A stretch of DNA of 64,000 bases from JACZUI01 sp965216725 (GCA_965216725.1 CBDCGI010000019.1:43881-107880), one strand, 5' to 3'. Positions 1 through 9,284 are shown, counted from the first letter of the stretch. The notes: generated from the letters alone by a model not told the origin. Numbers and translations: made by a program.

Positions 1-95
1 TGGACAACGTCAGAATCGGCTCCGAACCAATCCCTCTCGAACCCGGAAGCCTGTTGATCCTGGCTTCTCATCAGTTCCGATTCGTGACCACCTGA
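1..95 (+). CDS. fhaA: FHA-domain protein, C-terminal fragment (FhaA-like)
   Basis: Only the last 30 codons are in the window, read in frame from base 3 to the TGA at 93-95. The residues run DNVRIG...PLEPGSLLILASHQFRFV and align with the end of the FHA domain of the next gene (VNGRRI...LRRGDNIQVGKTVMEV), that is, the last beta strands of a phosphothreonine-binding forkhead-associated fold. The stop overlaps the next ATG (TGATG), so the two are translationally coupled. In Actinobacteria the first gene of this cluster is FhaA (DUF3662 plus FHA), a PknB substrate. The DUF3662 part lies outside the window, so the exact family is inferred from position. Confidence 0.7.
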   Translation, partial: DNVRIGSEPIPLEPGSLLILASHQFRFVTT

Positions 96-505
96 TGCCT
101 GACGTAATCCTCGCCCTTCTCCGCATCATCTTCCTCGGCCTGGTCTATCTGTTCGTATGGCAGGTGTCGAGGTCGATCGGTTCCCACCTCGGCATCTCCC
201 TCCGACGCCAGCAGCGTGGCGGCAATCGGGTCGTCGTGGTCAAGTCGGACACACAAAGCGGCAACGAGATCGAGATCCTCGACGTTTCGGTGCTGGGTCG
301 CTCCGATGGTGCCGACGTGTATCTCGATGATCCCTACGCTTCCGAGTTCCATATGCGACTCGTCTCCAATGAAAACGAGCTCGTCGTTCACGACCTGGGC
401 AGCACCAACGGCACGTATGTCAACGGACGGCGCATAACCGCACCCACCAACCTCCGTCGAGGTGACAACATCCAGGTGGGCAAGACAGTGATGGAAGTGC
501 GGTAA
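95..505 (+). CDS. fhaB: Membrane-anchored FHA-domain protein (FhaB/FipA-like)
   Basis: This 136-residue protein has one N-terminal membrane segment (about residues 4-25, ILALLRIIFLGLVYLFVW), a basic juxtamembrane stretch, and a C-terminal FHA domain (about 60-136). The domain shows the GR-S, SxxH-like and LGSTNGTYVNG landmarks. FHA domains bind phosphothreonine and recruit PknB-phosphorylated partners to the division site at the inner membrane. It overlaps the preceding FHA gene and is followed by the PP2C phosphatase gene, the standard actinobacterial order fhaA-fhaB-pstP-rodA-pbpA-pknB. Length and architecture match FhaB. The start is fixed by the TGATG overlap. Confidence 0.9.
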   Translation: MPDVILALLRIIFLGLVYLFVWQVSRSIGSHLGISLRRQQRGGNRVVVVKSDTQSGNEIEILDVSVLGRSDGADVYLDDPYASEFHMRLVSNENELVVHDLGSTNGTYVNGRRITAPTNLRRGDNIQVGKTVMEVR

Positions 506-527
506 TGAGTAAACGAATAGCCACGTC

Positions 528-1238
528 ATGAGATATCGATGGGCGGCGGCGTCACACAAGGGCATGGTTCGAGAGAACAACGAGGACTCCATGTTCCCCG
601 CGACATCCGGCGAGTCGGACGGGCCGGTCGTGCTCACGGTCGCCGACGGCATGGGAGGTCATGTGGCAGGCGAAGTCGCCTCGAGGCTGGCGGTCAACGC
701 CGCCGTGTCGACAGATGTCGACGATCCCGGCGATCGGGTGGCGGCGGCAAACAGGGCCATCCGAGAAGAAGTTGCCCGGCAGCCAGATCTCGATGGAATG
801 GGCACCACCATGACGCTGGTCGAGCTGACAACGGATTCGAGCGCACGATTCGGGCACGTCGGCGACTCCCGTGCCTACGCCTACCGAGACGGTGACCTGA
901 TCCAACTCACCAGAGACCACACCGTCGCCGCCGAGATGGTCACGCTGGGAGAGTTGACCCCCGACGAAGCAACGCACCATCCGCAGTCCCACATGCTCAC
1001 CCGGTGCCTCGGGCTGACTCGATTTGTCAACGTCGACGAAACGACCCGCGATCTGGAAGCGGGAGACCGGCTCCTCTTGTGCTCTGACGGTCTCAATTCG
1101 ATGGTCCCGGATCATCGGATCGCGGAGATTCTCTCTGCCGAGTCTCCAGATGACGCCGCCTGGAAGCTGATAGACGCTGCCAACGCCGCCGGTGGGGTAG
1201 ACAACATCTCGGTGATCGTCATCGACGTCGTCGAATGA
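528..1238 (+). CDS. pstP: PP2C-type Ser/Thr protein phosphatase (PstP-like, catalytic domain only)
   Basis: This 236-residue metal-dependent phosphatase would dephosphorylate PknB and its substrates. The PPM signature motifs are all visible: REN-NED near the N-terminus, VADGMGGH, GMGTTMT, GHVGDSRAY, LCSDGL and GGVDNISVIVI, which carry the acidic residues that bind the two Mg/Mn ions. The protein ends right after the catalytic domain and lacks the transmembrane segment and extracellular tail of mycobacterial PstP (about 500 residues), so it should be cytosolic unless tethered through FHA partners. It sits between the FHA genes and rodA in one apparent operon. Confidence 0.92.
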   Translation: MRYRWAAASHKGMVRENNEDSMFPATSGESDGPVVLTVADGMGGHVAGEVASRLAVNAAVSTDVDDPGDRVAAANRAIREEVARQPDLDGMGTTMTLVELTTDSSARFGHVGDSRAYAYRDGDLIQLTRDHTVAAEMVTLGELTPDEATHHPQSHMLTRCLGLTRFVNVDETTRDLEAGDRLLLCSDGLNSMVPDHRIAEILSAESPDDAAWKLIDAANAAGGVDNISVIVIDVVE

Positions 1239-1242
1239 TCAG

Positions 1243-2538
1243 ATGACCCGCAACGTCTCGGCGGTGCTGGTGATCTCCGCCGCTGCCCTCGCCGGGTTCG
1301 GAGTGAGCCTGGTCAACTTCGCCGGCGACGGAAACGTCGACACCGAGACTGCCCTCGCTTTCCTAGTTTTCATCTTGGCCTTCGGTGGGCTCCACGTCGC
1401 AGTCCGGAGATGGGCGCCGAGGGCGACACCACTGCTCCTCGGGCCGGTGACTCTCCTGACCGCCATCGGCTTCTTCGAAATCTACCGACTCGACCCGGAC
1501 CGCGCCGACCTCCAGCTGTGGTGGATGCTCATAGCCGCCGGGCTGGGCGCTCTGGCACTCGCTCTCCTCGCTACGAGCACCACGTCGGTGCTTCGCCGCT
1601 ATCGCAACATCGTCCTGCTTATCTCGCTGGTACTGCTGCTCTTGCCTGCCTTGCCCTCCGACTGGTCCTTCTTCCTCCGCGGGCTCGAAGTCAATGGCTC
1701 GCGTCTCTGGATCCAGCTCGACGTTGGGTTCACCACTCTCCAATTCCAGCCTGCCGAGCTGGCAAAACTGGGACTGGTCTCATACATGGCGGCCTACCTC
1801 GCCGACCATCAGCGCGGCCTCCGCGAGGCCCACCGCCAGTTGGGGCCGCTTCGGATCCCTGAACCGAGACAGTTGGTGCCGCTGGTTGTGACGTGGGGGG
1901 TGAGCGTGGTAGTGCTGCTCTCCCAGCGCGACCTTGGGGCAAGCCTGCTCCTTTTTGCCGGCTTCGTCCTTCTCCTTTACGCGGCCACCGGAACGGCCGG
2001 ATATCTGGCCATCGGCGGTGTGATGGCGGCCGTCGGCGCCGTTGTCGCCTATGCCTCCTTTGACCACGTCCAACGCCGGGTCGTGGCCTGGCTGTCACCG
2101 TTTGAGCACTATCAGGATGAGGGATTCCAGATCGCCCAGGGGGTGTTCGCGTTGGGAACTGGCAGCCTCACTGGGTCGGGCCCGGGCCTCGGCAGGCCCG
2201 ATCTGATTCCCAATGCGGAGACTGACTTCATCTTTGCCGCCGTCGGCGAGGAGATCGGCTTCGCCGGCACCGTTGCCGTTATCGCGCTCTACTCAATGGT
2301 CATAGCGGTGGGCCTTGGGATTGCATTGCGCAGCCGTGACACGTTCCGGAAGCTGCTGGCCGCCGGCCTGGTGTTCGTCTTCGGAGTGCAGACCTTCTTG
2401 ATCGTCGGCGGAATCTTGAGAATCGTTCCCCTCACCGGGATCACTCTGCCATTCATGTCTTACGGAGGATCGGCGCTGGTGGGGAACATCCTTCTCATCG
2501 TCTTGCTCCTCCGCATCAGCCACGAGGAAGCGTCGTGA
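1243..2538 (+). CDS. rodA: SEDS-family peptidoglycan glycosyltransferase (RodA/FtsW)
   Basis: This 431-residue polytopic protein has about ten hydrophobic segments. It polymerises lipid II into glycan strands together with a class B PBP. Family landmarks visible include the NGSRLW-type loop, FQPAELAKLG (PAEL/PSE-like motif with the functionally important acidic region), QRDLGAS, GxGLGRPDLIPNAETDFIFAAVGEEIGF, and the C-terminal GITLPFMSYGGSALV, all typical of RodA/FtsW. It starts 4 bases after the phosphatase stop and overlaps the downstream PBP start by 4 bases (2535-2538), so the pair is translationally coupled, as expected for a SEDS-bPBP enzyme pair. Confidence 0.95.
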   Translation: MTRNVSAVLVISAAALAGFGVSLVNFAGDGNVDTETALAFLVFILAFGGLHVAVRRWAPRATPLLLGPVTLLTAIGFFEIYRLDPDRADLQLWWMLIAAGLGALALALLATSTTSVLRRYRNIVLLISLVLLLLPALPSDWSFFLRGLEVNGSRLWIQLDVGFTTLQFQPAELAKLGLVSYMAAYLADHQRGLREAHRQLGPLRIPEPRQLVPLVVTWGVSVVVLLSQRDLGASLLLFAGFVLLLYAATGTAGYLAIGGVMAAVGAVVAYASFDHVQRRVVAWLSPFEHYQDEGFQIAQGVFALGTGSLTGSGPGLGRPDLIPNAETDFIFAAVGEEIGFAGTVAVIALYSMVIAVGLGIALRSRDTFRKLLAAGLVFVFGVQTFLIVGGILRIVPLTGITLPFMSYGGSALVGNILLIVLLLRISHEEAS

Positions 2539-3992
2539 ACGGGCCGGTCCGGAGAGTCACGATCGGCTTGCTCGCCGGGTTTGCGCTTTTGCTCGCGGGT
2601 GTCACCTGGTACCAGGTGATCAGAGCCGATGAACTACGTGCCGACCCCCGCAACCCGCGCCCGCTGCTCACCGACCGCGGAAAAGAGCGAGGGCTGATCG
2701 TCACCGCGGACGGAGTCGTGGTTGCGGAATCGGTCGTAGATCCCGATGATCCCCGATCGTTTGTCAGGCTCTACCCCGAGGGAGAGCCGTTCGCCCATCT
2801 CGTCGGCTACAACTCCATCGTTGTCGGCGACTCTGGTCTGGAGAGGGCCTATGCCACGACGTTGCGTTCGAGACGCGATCTCACCATCAGCGACCTGATC
2901 TCGGTGATTCTGGGTCGCGACTTGCGTCCTCGCAGCCTTCAGCTGACCGTCGACGCTGCTCTCCAGGAGGCGGCCTACGCGGCCCTGGACGGACAACGGG
3001 GCGCGGTCGTCGCCATCGACCCCCTCACCGGCGGAATACTCGCACTGGTTTCGTCTCCGTCATATAACCCCGAGTTGCTACTCGGCGAGGACGCTCAGGA
3101 GGTCTGGGAGATCCTGCTCCAAGACCCCGCCAGCCCGCTATCCGATCGTGCCAGCCGCGAGCTCTATCCACCGGGCTCCACCTTCAAGACTTTGGTCAGT
3201 GGGGCGGGTTTCGACAGCGGGGCCGCCACCCCGGAGACCGAATTCGCGGACCCGGTGGAGTTCCAGCTCCCTGGTTCCACGGCAACCATCTCGAACGCCA
3301 ACGGACGCCCCTGCAACGATGGCATATCGACCACGCTCCTCCGCGCCTTCGTCAGGTCGTGCAACACAACCTTCGCCGACCTGTCGATTCAGGTCGAAGC
3401 CGAGCCCATCAATGCCGCGGCGACAGGTGCCGGATTCAACCGCGAGGTCACCTTTCCCTGGCGGATCCCCGAAGCTGTCTTTCCTGTCGACGAGCTCGTA
3501 GACGACCCGGCGGCATTGGCCCAGAGCGGCATCGGGGAACGCGATGTCAGGGCCACGCCGTTGCACATGGCGATGGTCGCAGCCTCAATCGCAAATCAGG
3601 GGAGAACAATGACCCCCTTCGTGGTAGACCGGATCTTCGACTCCGACGGTGAGACCGTCGAGACCACCCAGCCCAGGGCATTCGACGACTCGATGACGTC
3701 AGCTTCCGCATCGGTGCTCACTCAGATGATGGAGCGGGTGGTGACGGAGGGGACGGGCCGGCTGGCGGCGGTGCCCGGAGTACGCGTCGCCGGCAAGACC
3801 GGGACCTCATCCGGGCCCGGAGGCCTTCCCAATCCATGGTTCATCGGGTTCGCTCCCGTTGATAACCCCTCGATCGCGATCGCGGTTCTCATCGAAGGCG
3901 GCGGCTCGGTCGGCGAGTCCGCCACCGGAGGTGGCCTCGCCGCCCCGCTCGCCTCCGAGTTGATCCAAATCTGGTTGAGCCCAGACCAATGA
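2535..3992 (+). CDS. pbpA: Class B penicillin-binding protein (PbpA)
   Basis: This 485-residue transpeptidase has an N-terminal membrane anchor (about residues 8-25), a short dimerisation region, and a penicillin-binding transpeptidase domain. The active-site motifs are visible: the SxxK nucleophile in PPGSTFKTL (Ser about 215), SCN as the SxN motif, and KTGTS near the C-terminus. It crosslinks the glycan made by the overlapping RodA gene. The size is as expected for actinobacterial PbpA. The GTG start overlaps the end of rodA, and the kinase gene follows almost directly. Confidence 0.95.
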   Translation: MNGPVRRVTIGLLAGFALLLAGVTWYQVIRADELRADPRNPRPLLTDRGKERGLIVTADGVVVAESVVDPDDPRSFVRLYPEGEPFAHLVGYNSIVVGDSGLERAYATTLRSRRDLTISDLISVILGRDLRPRSLQLTVDAALQEAAYAALDGQRGAVVAIDPLTGGILALVSSPSYNPELLLGEDAQEVWEILLQDPASPLSDRASRELYPPGSTFKTLVSGAGFDSGAATPETEFADPVEFQLPGSTATISNANGRPCNDGISTTLLRAFVRSCNTTFADLSIQVEAEPINAAATGAGFNREVTFPWRIPEAVFPVDELVDDPAALAQSGIGERDVRATPLHMAMVAASIANQGRTMTPFVVDRIFDSDGETVETTQPRAFDDSMTSASASVLTQMMERVVTEGTGRLAAVPGVRVAGKTGTSSGPGGLPNPWFIGFAPVDNPSIAIAVLIEGGGSVGESATGGGLAAPLASELIQIWLSPDQ

Positions 3993-4029
3993 GTTGCGGC
4001 ACGGCCTGTCATACAATCGACGGTTCCTC

Positions 4030-5973
4030 ATGGAAACCCCCTCGAATCTGACCGATCGCTATCACCTGACGTCCCACCTGGCACGTGGTGGGATGGCCGA
4101 CGTCTACGAGGGTCAGGACACCCTTCTCAACCGCAAGGTGGCCATCAAGGTCCTGCACTCCCAGTTCTCGTCCGACGAGGCCTTCGTGAAGCGATTCCGC
4201 CGCGAAGCCCAAGCGGCCGCCAACCTAAGTCATCCCAACATCGTCGGCATCTACGACTGGGGTCAGGCGCACGGCACCTATTTCATCGTGATGGAACTGG
4301 TCGAGGGACGATCCCTTCGGGACGTCCTCAAGTCCGAGGGCGCCCTGCTGCCACGGCGGGCCACTGAAATCGCCGCCGAGGTGACAGCAGCCCTATCGGT
4401 CGCCCACCAAGCGGGCCTGGTGCATCGCGACGTGAAGCCAGGCAACATCCTGCTGGCGCCGGACGGGACAGTGAAAGTGACCGATTTCGGCATCGCTCGG
4501 GCCTGGGACGACAGTCAAGAGCTCACCCGAACCGGCGCCGTTATCGGGACCGCCACCTACTTCAGCCCGGAACAGGCGCAGGGGGAAACGGCCGACGCCC
4601 GATCTGATGTCTACGCCCTGGGGGTAGTGCTCTACGAGATGCTCACGGGCCGGCCGCCTTTCACCGGAGACAGCCCGGTGTCAGTGGCCTTCCAGCACGT
4701 TTCCACCGAAGCGCCGGACCCCTCTTCGCTGAACCCCGACGTGCCCGATTCTCTCGACACGGTGGTGGTCAAATCCCTGCGTAAGGATCCGGCCGGTAGA
4801 TACCAGTCTGCCGACGAGATGCGTGCCGACCTCCTCATGGTCCTGAGGGGCGAGGATGTCGCCGCTCCCCTTGCAGCAACGGCCGCTGCGGCGGCCGTCC
4901 AATCGGAGGATTCCACGCGGGTCATGTCGGCCGTTCCTCCTCCCACAGTTCCCCCGGACGAGGTCTACCGGGAGATCGAGGGCGACCCTCCTTCACAGTT
5001 GCCGTTCATTCTCACCGCCTTCGGATTGCTCATCGCTCTCGTGGTGCTGATCTTCATTCTGTTCCAGGTCGCCGGTAGCGACGACAGCGAGGGGGAGTTG
5101 GTGTCGATCTTCAACGTGAACGGTCTGACTCAGCAGGAAGCGACTCAGAGGCTCCAAGCCGACGGATTCGAGATCGCATTCGAGTTCGAGACAAGCGAGA
5201 CCGTGGAGCCCGGGAACGTGATTCGGACCGACCCGCCTGGCGGCTCGGAGGCGCCGTTTGGGTCGACGATCACCCTTTACGTCTCTTCGGGCACAGAGGA
5301 GACCGAGGTGCCGCCCCTGATCGGCGAGACACTTGCTGACGCTCGCGCTCTCATCTCCGACGCCGGGCTCACCGTCGGGAACATCGAAGAGCTGCCCAGT
5401 GCAGACTTCGAGGCCGGAGTGGTCATGGCACAGTCGCCTGAAGCCGGCATCGAGGTCGGGGCTGGAACGCCGGTCAACCTTCAGGTGTCCACAGGCCCTG
5501 AGATCGTCGAAATTCCTGACCTGGAGGGGTTCCCCGAGGTGGACGCGATTTCGGAATTGGTAGAACTAGGGCTCGCCTTCGACACTGAAGAGGAGTTCTC
5601 GAACGAGGTCGAGGACGGGTTCGTCATACGGACCGAGCCTGCTGCAGGAGAGTTGGCTCAATCAGGAGATGTCGTTCTGATCGTGGTCTCGAGGGGCCCA
5701 GCACCGATAGAAGTCCCGTCTCTCATCTTGCTCACGCCGGGAGAGGCCGAGAGCATCCTCAACGATCTAGGATTAGTGATGCAGACATCCAACACGACCG
5801 TGCCGGTCGTCGACCCAGGCCAGGACGGTCTGATCGTGGATCAGGCACCCGGTGTTGGTGCCACACTCTTCCCTGGGGACATCGTGGTCGTGACCCTCGG
5901 CGAGTTCACCCCGCCGCCGACCACCACCACTGAACCGCCACCTGAAACCACGACAACCACGATCGCCAACTAG
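4030..5973 (+). CDS. pknB: PASTA-domain Ser/Thr protein kinase (PknB)
   Basis: A eukaryotic-type kinase domain (about residues 1-270) shows the glycine loop LARGGMADVYEG, catalytic Lys in VAIKVL, HRDVKPGNIL, DFGIARA and the activation segment GTATYFSPEQ. A linker, one membrane segment (about 325-345, LPFILTAFGLLIALVVLIF) and four extracellular PASTA repeats follow, ending in a Pro/Thr-rich tail. The protein senses peptidoglycan fragments and phosphorylates cell-wall and division proteins. I chose ATG 4030 because METPSNLTDRY begins at the kinase fold. A TTG at 3994 would add 12 poorly conserved residues, and neither start has a clear Shine-Dalgarno. A TACAAT hexamer sits about 13 bases before the ATG, so a leaderless transcript is possible. 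Confidence 0.95.
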   Translation: METPSNLTDRYHLTSHLARGGMADVYEGQDTLLNRKVAIKVLHSQFSSDEAFVKRFRREAQAAANLSHPNIVGIYDWGQAHGTYFIVMELVEGRSLRDVLKSEGALLPRRATEIAAEVTAALSVAHQAGLVHRDVKPGNILLAPDGTVKVTDFGIARAWDDSQELTRTGAVIGTATYFSPEQAQGETADARSDVYALGVVLYEMLTGRPPFTGDSPVSVAFQHVSTEAPDPSSLNPDVPDSLDTVVVKSLRKDPAGRYQSADEMRADLLMVLRGEDVAAPLAATAAAAAVQSEDSTRVMSAVPPPTVPPDEVYREIEGDPPSQLPFILTAFGLLIALVVLIFILFQVAGSDDSEGELVSIFNVNGLTQQEATQRLQADGFEIAFEFETSETVEPGNVIRTDPPGGSEAPFGSTITLYVSSGTEETEVPPLIGETLADARALISDAGLTVGNIEELPSADFEAGVVMAQSPEAGIEVGAGTPVNLQVSTGPEIVEIPDLEGFPEVDAISELVELGLAFDTEEEFSNEVEDGFVIRTEPAAGELAQSGDVVLIVVSRGPAPIEVPSLILLTPGEAESILNDLGLVMQTSNTTVPVVDPGQDGLIVDQAPGVGATLFPGDIVVVTLGEFTPPPTTTTEPPPETTTTTIAN

Positions 5974-6536
5974 GCACGGTCTAAGAAGTTGCGAAGAAGA
6001 CCCGGGCCCTCCCGGGTGAGCACGCTCTCCGGGTGGAACTGGACACCGTCGACGTCCAGTGTTGGATGGCGCAGCCCCTGAATCACCCCGTCTTCACTGC
6101 GCGCCGAGATCTGCAAAACGGGCCCCTCGTCGACCACCGCCAAAGAGTGATACCGCACCCCTTCCAGCGGATCCGACAGCCCGTCGAACAACTCTTTTCC
6201 ATCGTGGGTGATCCTGGCGACCGCACCGTGCCGCGGGACCGGAGCCTGGGCGACCGATCCGCCAAAAGTCTCAGCTATCACCTGATGACCGAGACAAACT
6301 CCCAGAACCGGGCGCTCGCCGGCAGCCTTCTCGAGGATGCGACGAGAGTCTTCAGCGGCCGACGGCGCTCCGGGGCCGGGAGAGATGATCACCAAATCGA
6401 AGTCTTTTGGGTCCGGAACCTCCCCGCTGTTGGCGACAACCACCTCGGACCGTGCTCCCAAGAGGCCGATCGCCTGTACGAGGTTGTAGGTGAAGGAGTC
6501 GTTGTTGTCGAGGATGAGGGCCCTGGGGCCGGTCAT
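5970..6536 (-). CDS. trpG: Glutamine amidotransferase, anthranilate/aminodeoxychorismate synthase component II
   Basis: This 188-residue class I glutamine amidotransferase has the catalytic Cys in GVCLGHQ and the His-Glu pair in FHPES. It supplies ammonia to anthranilate or aminodeoxychorismate synthase in tryptophan or folate synthesis. Sequence alone cannot separate TrpG from PabA, and the partner component I gene is not in the window. The convergent stop codons of pknB and this gene share the same CTAG palindrome at 5970-5973. It is downstream of crgA on the minus strand, a conserved actinobacterial arrangement next to pknB. Confidence 0.88.
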   Translation of the reverse strand: MTGPRALILDNNDSFTYNLVQAIGLLGARSEVVVANSGEVPDPKDFDLVIISPGPGAPSAAEDSRRILEKAAGERPVLGVCLGHQVIAETFGGSVAQAPVPRHGAVARITHDGKELFDGLSDPLEGVRYHSLAVVDEGPVLQISARSEDGVIQGLRHPTLDVDGVQFHPESVLTREGPGLLRNFLDRA

Positions 6537-6540
6537 TTTG

Positions 6541-6777
6541 CTACCGGTAGTTGGTGGTCATCAAGAAGCCGGCGGCGATGGCGACGAGACCAGCGACCAG
6601 CACCAGTTGATCCATCTCGAATATGAAACGGAGCAGGACCAGTACCACTCCTACCACCATGAGGCCTGCCATTAACGCGACATACCAGGTCGGACTGGGC
6701 TCTTTTGATTTCGCTGCTTCTGCGGCTCTCACCGATTGGGGGCGCTGTTTCGGCTTGCGCCGCTTGGATTCTGGCAT
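6541..6777 (-). CDS. crgA: Cell division protein CrgA
   Basis: This 78-residue protein has a Lys/Arg-rich N-terminal tail (MPESKRRKPKQR), a PSPTWYV motif, and two membrane helices (about 33-52 and 58-75) ending in GFLMTTNYR. This is the characteristic profile of CrgA, the small actinobacterial divisome scaffold that recruits FtsI and other septal proteins. It lies immediately upstream of the amidotransferase gene (4-base gap) and close to the pknB cluster, exactly as in mycobacteria and Streptomyces. Confidence 0.93.
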   Translation of the reverse strand: MPESKRRKPKQRPQSVRAAEAAKSKEPSPTWYVALMAGLMVVGVVLVLLRFIFEMDQLVLVAGLVAIAAGFLMTTNYR

Positions 6778-6831
6778 CGCGTGCCGAGGCTAGTCGAAAG
6801 CAACACCCCGAAGACCGGGGCAAAGGGTGTG

Positions 6832-7764
6832 TCAATCCCGGAACTGTGCCGGACTGTGACGACGCCTGTTCACCGAGACTTCGATGACGTCTGGGCGGAA
6901 GTAATGGCCGGCGGGGTCGAAGTTCTCTCGCTCACCCCTCACTCTGTCGACGTCGACGTCGGCCAACACCAGCGTCTCTTCCTCGTAGACAGGCTTCACC
7001 AGCCACTCCCCGTCGGGAGCGGCAACGGCTGAGCCGCCCGGGTACATATAGCCGGTGGCGTCGGCGATGGCTTCCTCACGGAGCGGGACTCCTTGGGGGA
7101 TCGACTCGGCTGATAACAACTGGCCGGCTGACAACACGAAGCATCTGCCCTCGAGGGCGATGAATCGAGTTATCTCGTCGGTGAGCCCTCGAGAGCCTGG
7201 CCACCCCGCGACGTGCAATTGGGTGCCCTGGGCGTACAACGTGTGCCTAATCGCCGGCACCCAGTTCTCCCAACAGTTCAGACCGGAGACTCTGAAATCA
7301 GCCACCTCGTGAACTCTGAGACCATGCCCGTCGCCCGGCGCCCAAACCATTCGCTCGTCGTACGTCGGTGAGAGTTTGCGATGGGCGCTGACGACACCGT
7401 GCGTAGGGTCGACGCCGACATATGTCGCATAGACAGCGCCTTCGGAATCGCTTCGTTCGGTGATTCCGAGATAGGTGAACACACCCGTTTCCTCGACCCG
7501 GCTGGCGATCGACGCTATCTCCGGGCCTTCGAGGCGGACCGCGGCCTTCACGTAGTGGGCGTAGACCGCCTTTTGATCGGGATCGTCCCAGGCCGAGGCG
7601 TTGGTCCGCGACAACCAGTATGGGTAGCCCGAGAGAAACGTCTCACCGAATGCGACCAATTCGGCCCCGGCATCGCCGGCTCGGCCGATCCAGTCCACGA
7701 CAACCTCAGTCGTGGCCTCGGGATCTCCCCACACCGGTGACGTCTGCGCGGCTGCGATTCTCAT
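6832..7764 (-). CDS. Carbon-nitrogen hydrolase, nitrilase branch
   Basis: This 310-residue enzyme of the nitrilase superfamily has the Glu-Lys-Cys catalytic triad visible as FGETFLSGYPYW (Glu), HRKLSPTYDERMVW (Lys) and SGLNCWENWVP (Cys). The LNCWE form around the cysteine is typical of true nitrilases/cyanide hydratases, which convert a nitrile to a carboxylate and ammonia in the cytosol. The natural substrate cannot be read from sequence. It lies 9 bases after a small zinc-ribbon membrane protein gene on the same strand, probably in one transcript. Confidence 0.85.
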   Translation of the reverse strand: MRIAAAQTSPVWGDPEATTEVVVDWIGRAGDAGAELVAFGETFLSGYPYWLSRTNASAWDDPDQKAVYAHYVKAAVRLEGPEIASIASRVEETGVFTYLGITERSDSEGAVYATYVGVDPTHGVVSAHRKLSPTYDERMVWAPGDGHGLRVHEVADFRVSGLNCWENWVPAIRHTLYAQGTQLHVAGWPGSRGLTDEITRFIALEGRCFVLSAGQLLSAESIPQGVPLREEAIADATGYMYPGGSAVAAPDGEWLVKPVYEEETLVLADVDVDRVRGERENFDPAGHYFRPDVIEVSVNRRRHSPAQFRD

Positions 7765-7773
7765 AAGGCGAAG

Positions 7774-8034
7774 CTACCCGGCAGGGCGTGATACCGGAAC
7801 CATCTCCTCACGGCAATGCCGTGGCGGATCGTCATCCAACACATTCACTGCCTTCATCGTCAGCTCCGCCCCACACACCGTGCATCTGTAGTCCTGGTCT
7901 ACAGCCACGACGTCCGCCGGGTCCACCTCGGGAGGCGGAGTGGACAGAACTCTGATTACGGCGAGGGCCACCCGCCAGATGACAAGGCCGATTGCCACGG
8001 CGATCACAACATCGACAAACGCGTTACCAGTCAC
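7774..8034 (-). CDS. Small membrane protein with C-terminal zinc ribbon
   Basis: This 86-residue protein has an N-terminal membrane helix (about residues 6-28) and a cytosolic tail with YRCTVCGAELTMKAVN and a later RHCREEMV. The CxxC plus HC residues could form a zinc ribbon. I do not recognise a named family or function. It is upstream of, and nearly contiguous with, the nitrilase gene. Confidence 0.65.
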   Translation of the reverse strand: MTGNAFVDVVIAVAIGLVIWRVALAVIRVLSTPPPEVDPADVVAVDQDYRCTVCGAELTMKAVNVLDDDPPRHCREEMVPVSRPAG

Positions 8035-8105
8035 TCCGTTCCTGCGCTCCTTAGGAGGATGGCGTCATATGTGGGACAAACGGCGCGCGAAATGAGAAAC
8101 GGGTT

Positions 8106-9284
8106 CTATATCCGCTCGACAATCAGCCCGTTCGCCATGCCTCCACCCTCACACATGGTCTGCAGGCCATACCGGCCGCCGGTCCGCTCCAACTCCCACA
8201 CCAGATCGGTGAGTAGCCGTGCACCAGAGGCTCCTAGCGGGTGACCGAGGGCAATGGCACCGCCGTTCACGTTGGTGCGGTCCCACAATGCCATCGGGTC
8301 GGTGCCGCCGTGCTCCATTCGCCAGGCGACGGTCACCGATGCAAAAGCCTCGTTGACCTCGAACAGATCGATGTCTTCGATGGTGAGCCCAGATTTGTCG
8401 AGGACCTTCGAGGTCGCCGGGATGGGGCCGGTGAGCATCATGACCGGGTCTACTCCAGCAAGGGCAAACGAGACGAACCGGGCCTTCGGCACCAGTCCCA
8501 GTTCGGCAGCTTTGTCTTCCGACATGATCAACACTGCGGCCGCTCCATCGGATATTTGGGAGCTGTTCCCGGCGGTGATCACTCCATCCGACTGGAACGC
8601 CGGCTGGAGGCCGGCCAGCTTTTCAACGCTGGTGTCCCGGCGGATGCCCTCGTCGGTGGTGACCACCTCGGTCGACTTGTCATCGCGAGTTATCTCGACT
8701 GGGACGATCTGGCCCTCAAACCGGCCCTCGTCAGTCGCCTGCGCCGCCCGCCGATGCGATTCCAGCGCCAACTCGTCGAGCTCCTCACGGCTGATCCCCC
8801 ACTTGTCGGCGATCATCTCGGCGGATAGCCCCTGAGGCACCAACCCTTGGGCGTAGCGTTCGAGCATTTGGGGCCCGAAGGGGAGACCGGGCCCGTTCTG
8901 CACCGAGCTTCCAAGAGGTATGCGAGTCATGTTCTCGACGCCGGCGGCAACCACCACGTCCTGAACTCCTGCCATGACAGCCTGGGCTGCGAAATGTGCA
9001 GACTGTTGGGACGAGCCGCATTGACGGTCGATCGTCACCCCGGGCACCTCTTCGGGAAACCCGGCAGCGAGCGCTGCGTTGCGGCCGACGTTGTAACCCT
9101 GTTCGCCGACCTGATTGACGGTTCCCATGATCACGTCCTCGACGATTGCCGGGTTGAGGTCGTTGCGCTCCATGAGCGCTCGAAGCGGGATGGACGCCAG
9201 GTCGACGGGATGGATGTCCTTGTAGACCCCATTGCGGCGTCCGATCGGGGTCCGGACCGCATCCACTATTACTGCGTTCGGCAT
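8106..9284 (-). CDS. Acetyl-CoA acyltransferase (thiolase)
   Basis: This 392-residue thiolase has the active-site Cys in DRQCGSSQQSAHFAAQAV (about residue 89), the His motif in GHPLGASGARL, and the second Cys motif CEGGGMANG near the C-terminus. It cleaves 3-ketoacyl-CoA in beta-oxidation or condenses acetyl-CoA. The sequence fits the broad acetyl-CoA acyltransferase group, and no adjacent beta-oxidation genes refine it. The ATG is preceded by an AGGAG box (reverse strand, spacing about 7). A degenerate, rearranged copy of its first codons lies 200-250 bases upstream. Confidence 0.9.
   Translation of the reverse strand: MPNAVIVDAVRTPIGRRNGVYKDIHPVDLASIPLRALMERNDLNPAIVEDVIMGTVNQVGEQGYNVGRNAALAAGFPEEVPGVTIDRQCGSSQQSAHFAAQAVMAGVQDVVVAAGVENMTRIPLGSSVQNGPGLPFGPQMLERYAQGLVPQGLSAEMIADKWGISREELDELALESHRRAAQATDEGRFEGQIVPVEITRDDKSTEVVTTDEGIRRDTSVEKLAGLQPAFQSDGVITAGNSSQISDGAAAVLIMSEDKAAELGLVPKARFVSFALAGVDPVMMLTGPIPATSKVLDKSGLTIEDIDLFEVNEAFASVTVAWRMEHGGTDPMALWDRTNVNGGAIALGHPLGASGARLLTDLVWELERTGGRYGLQTMCEGGGMANGLIVERI

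Noticed and set aside
71..1115. Long open frames on the minus strand opposite the FHA and PP2C genes
   Set aside because: They are antisense to clearly conserved plus-strand genes and show no domain pattern of their own; high GC gives long spurious frames.
3994..4029. TTG 3994 as the PknB start
   Set aside because: It adds 12 residues outside the kinase fold with no ribosome-binding site; ATG 4030 gives the usual N-terminus.
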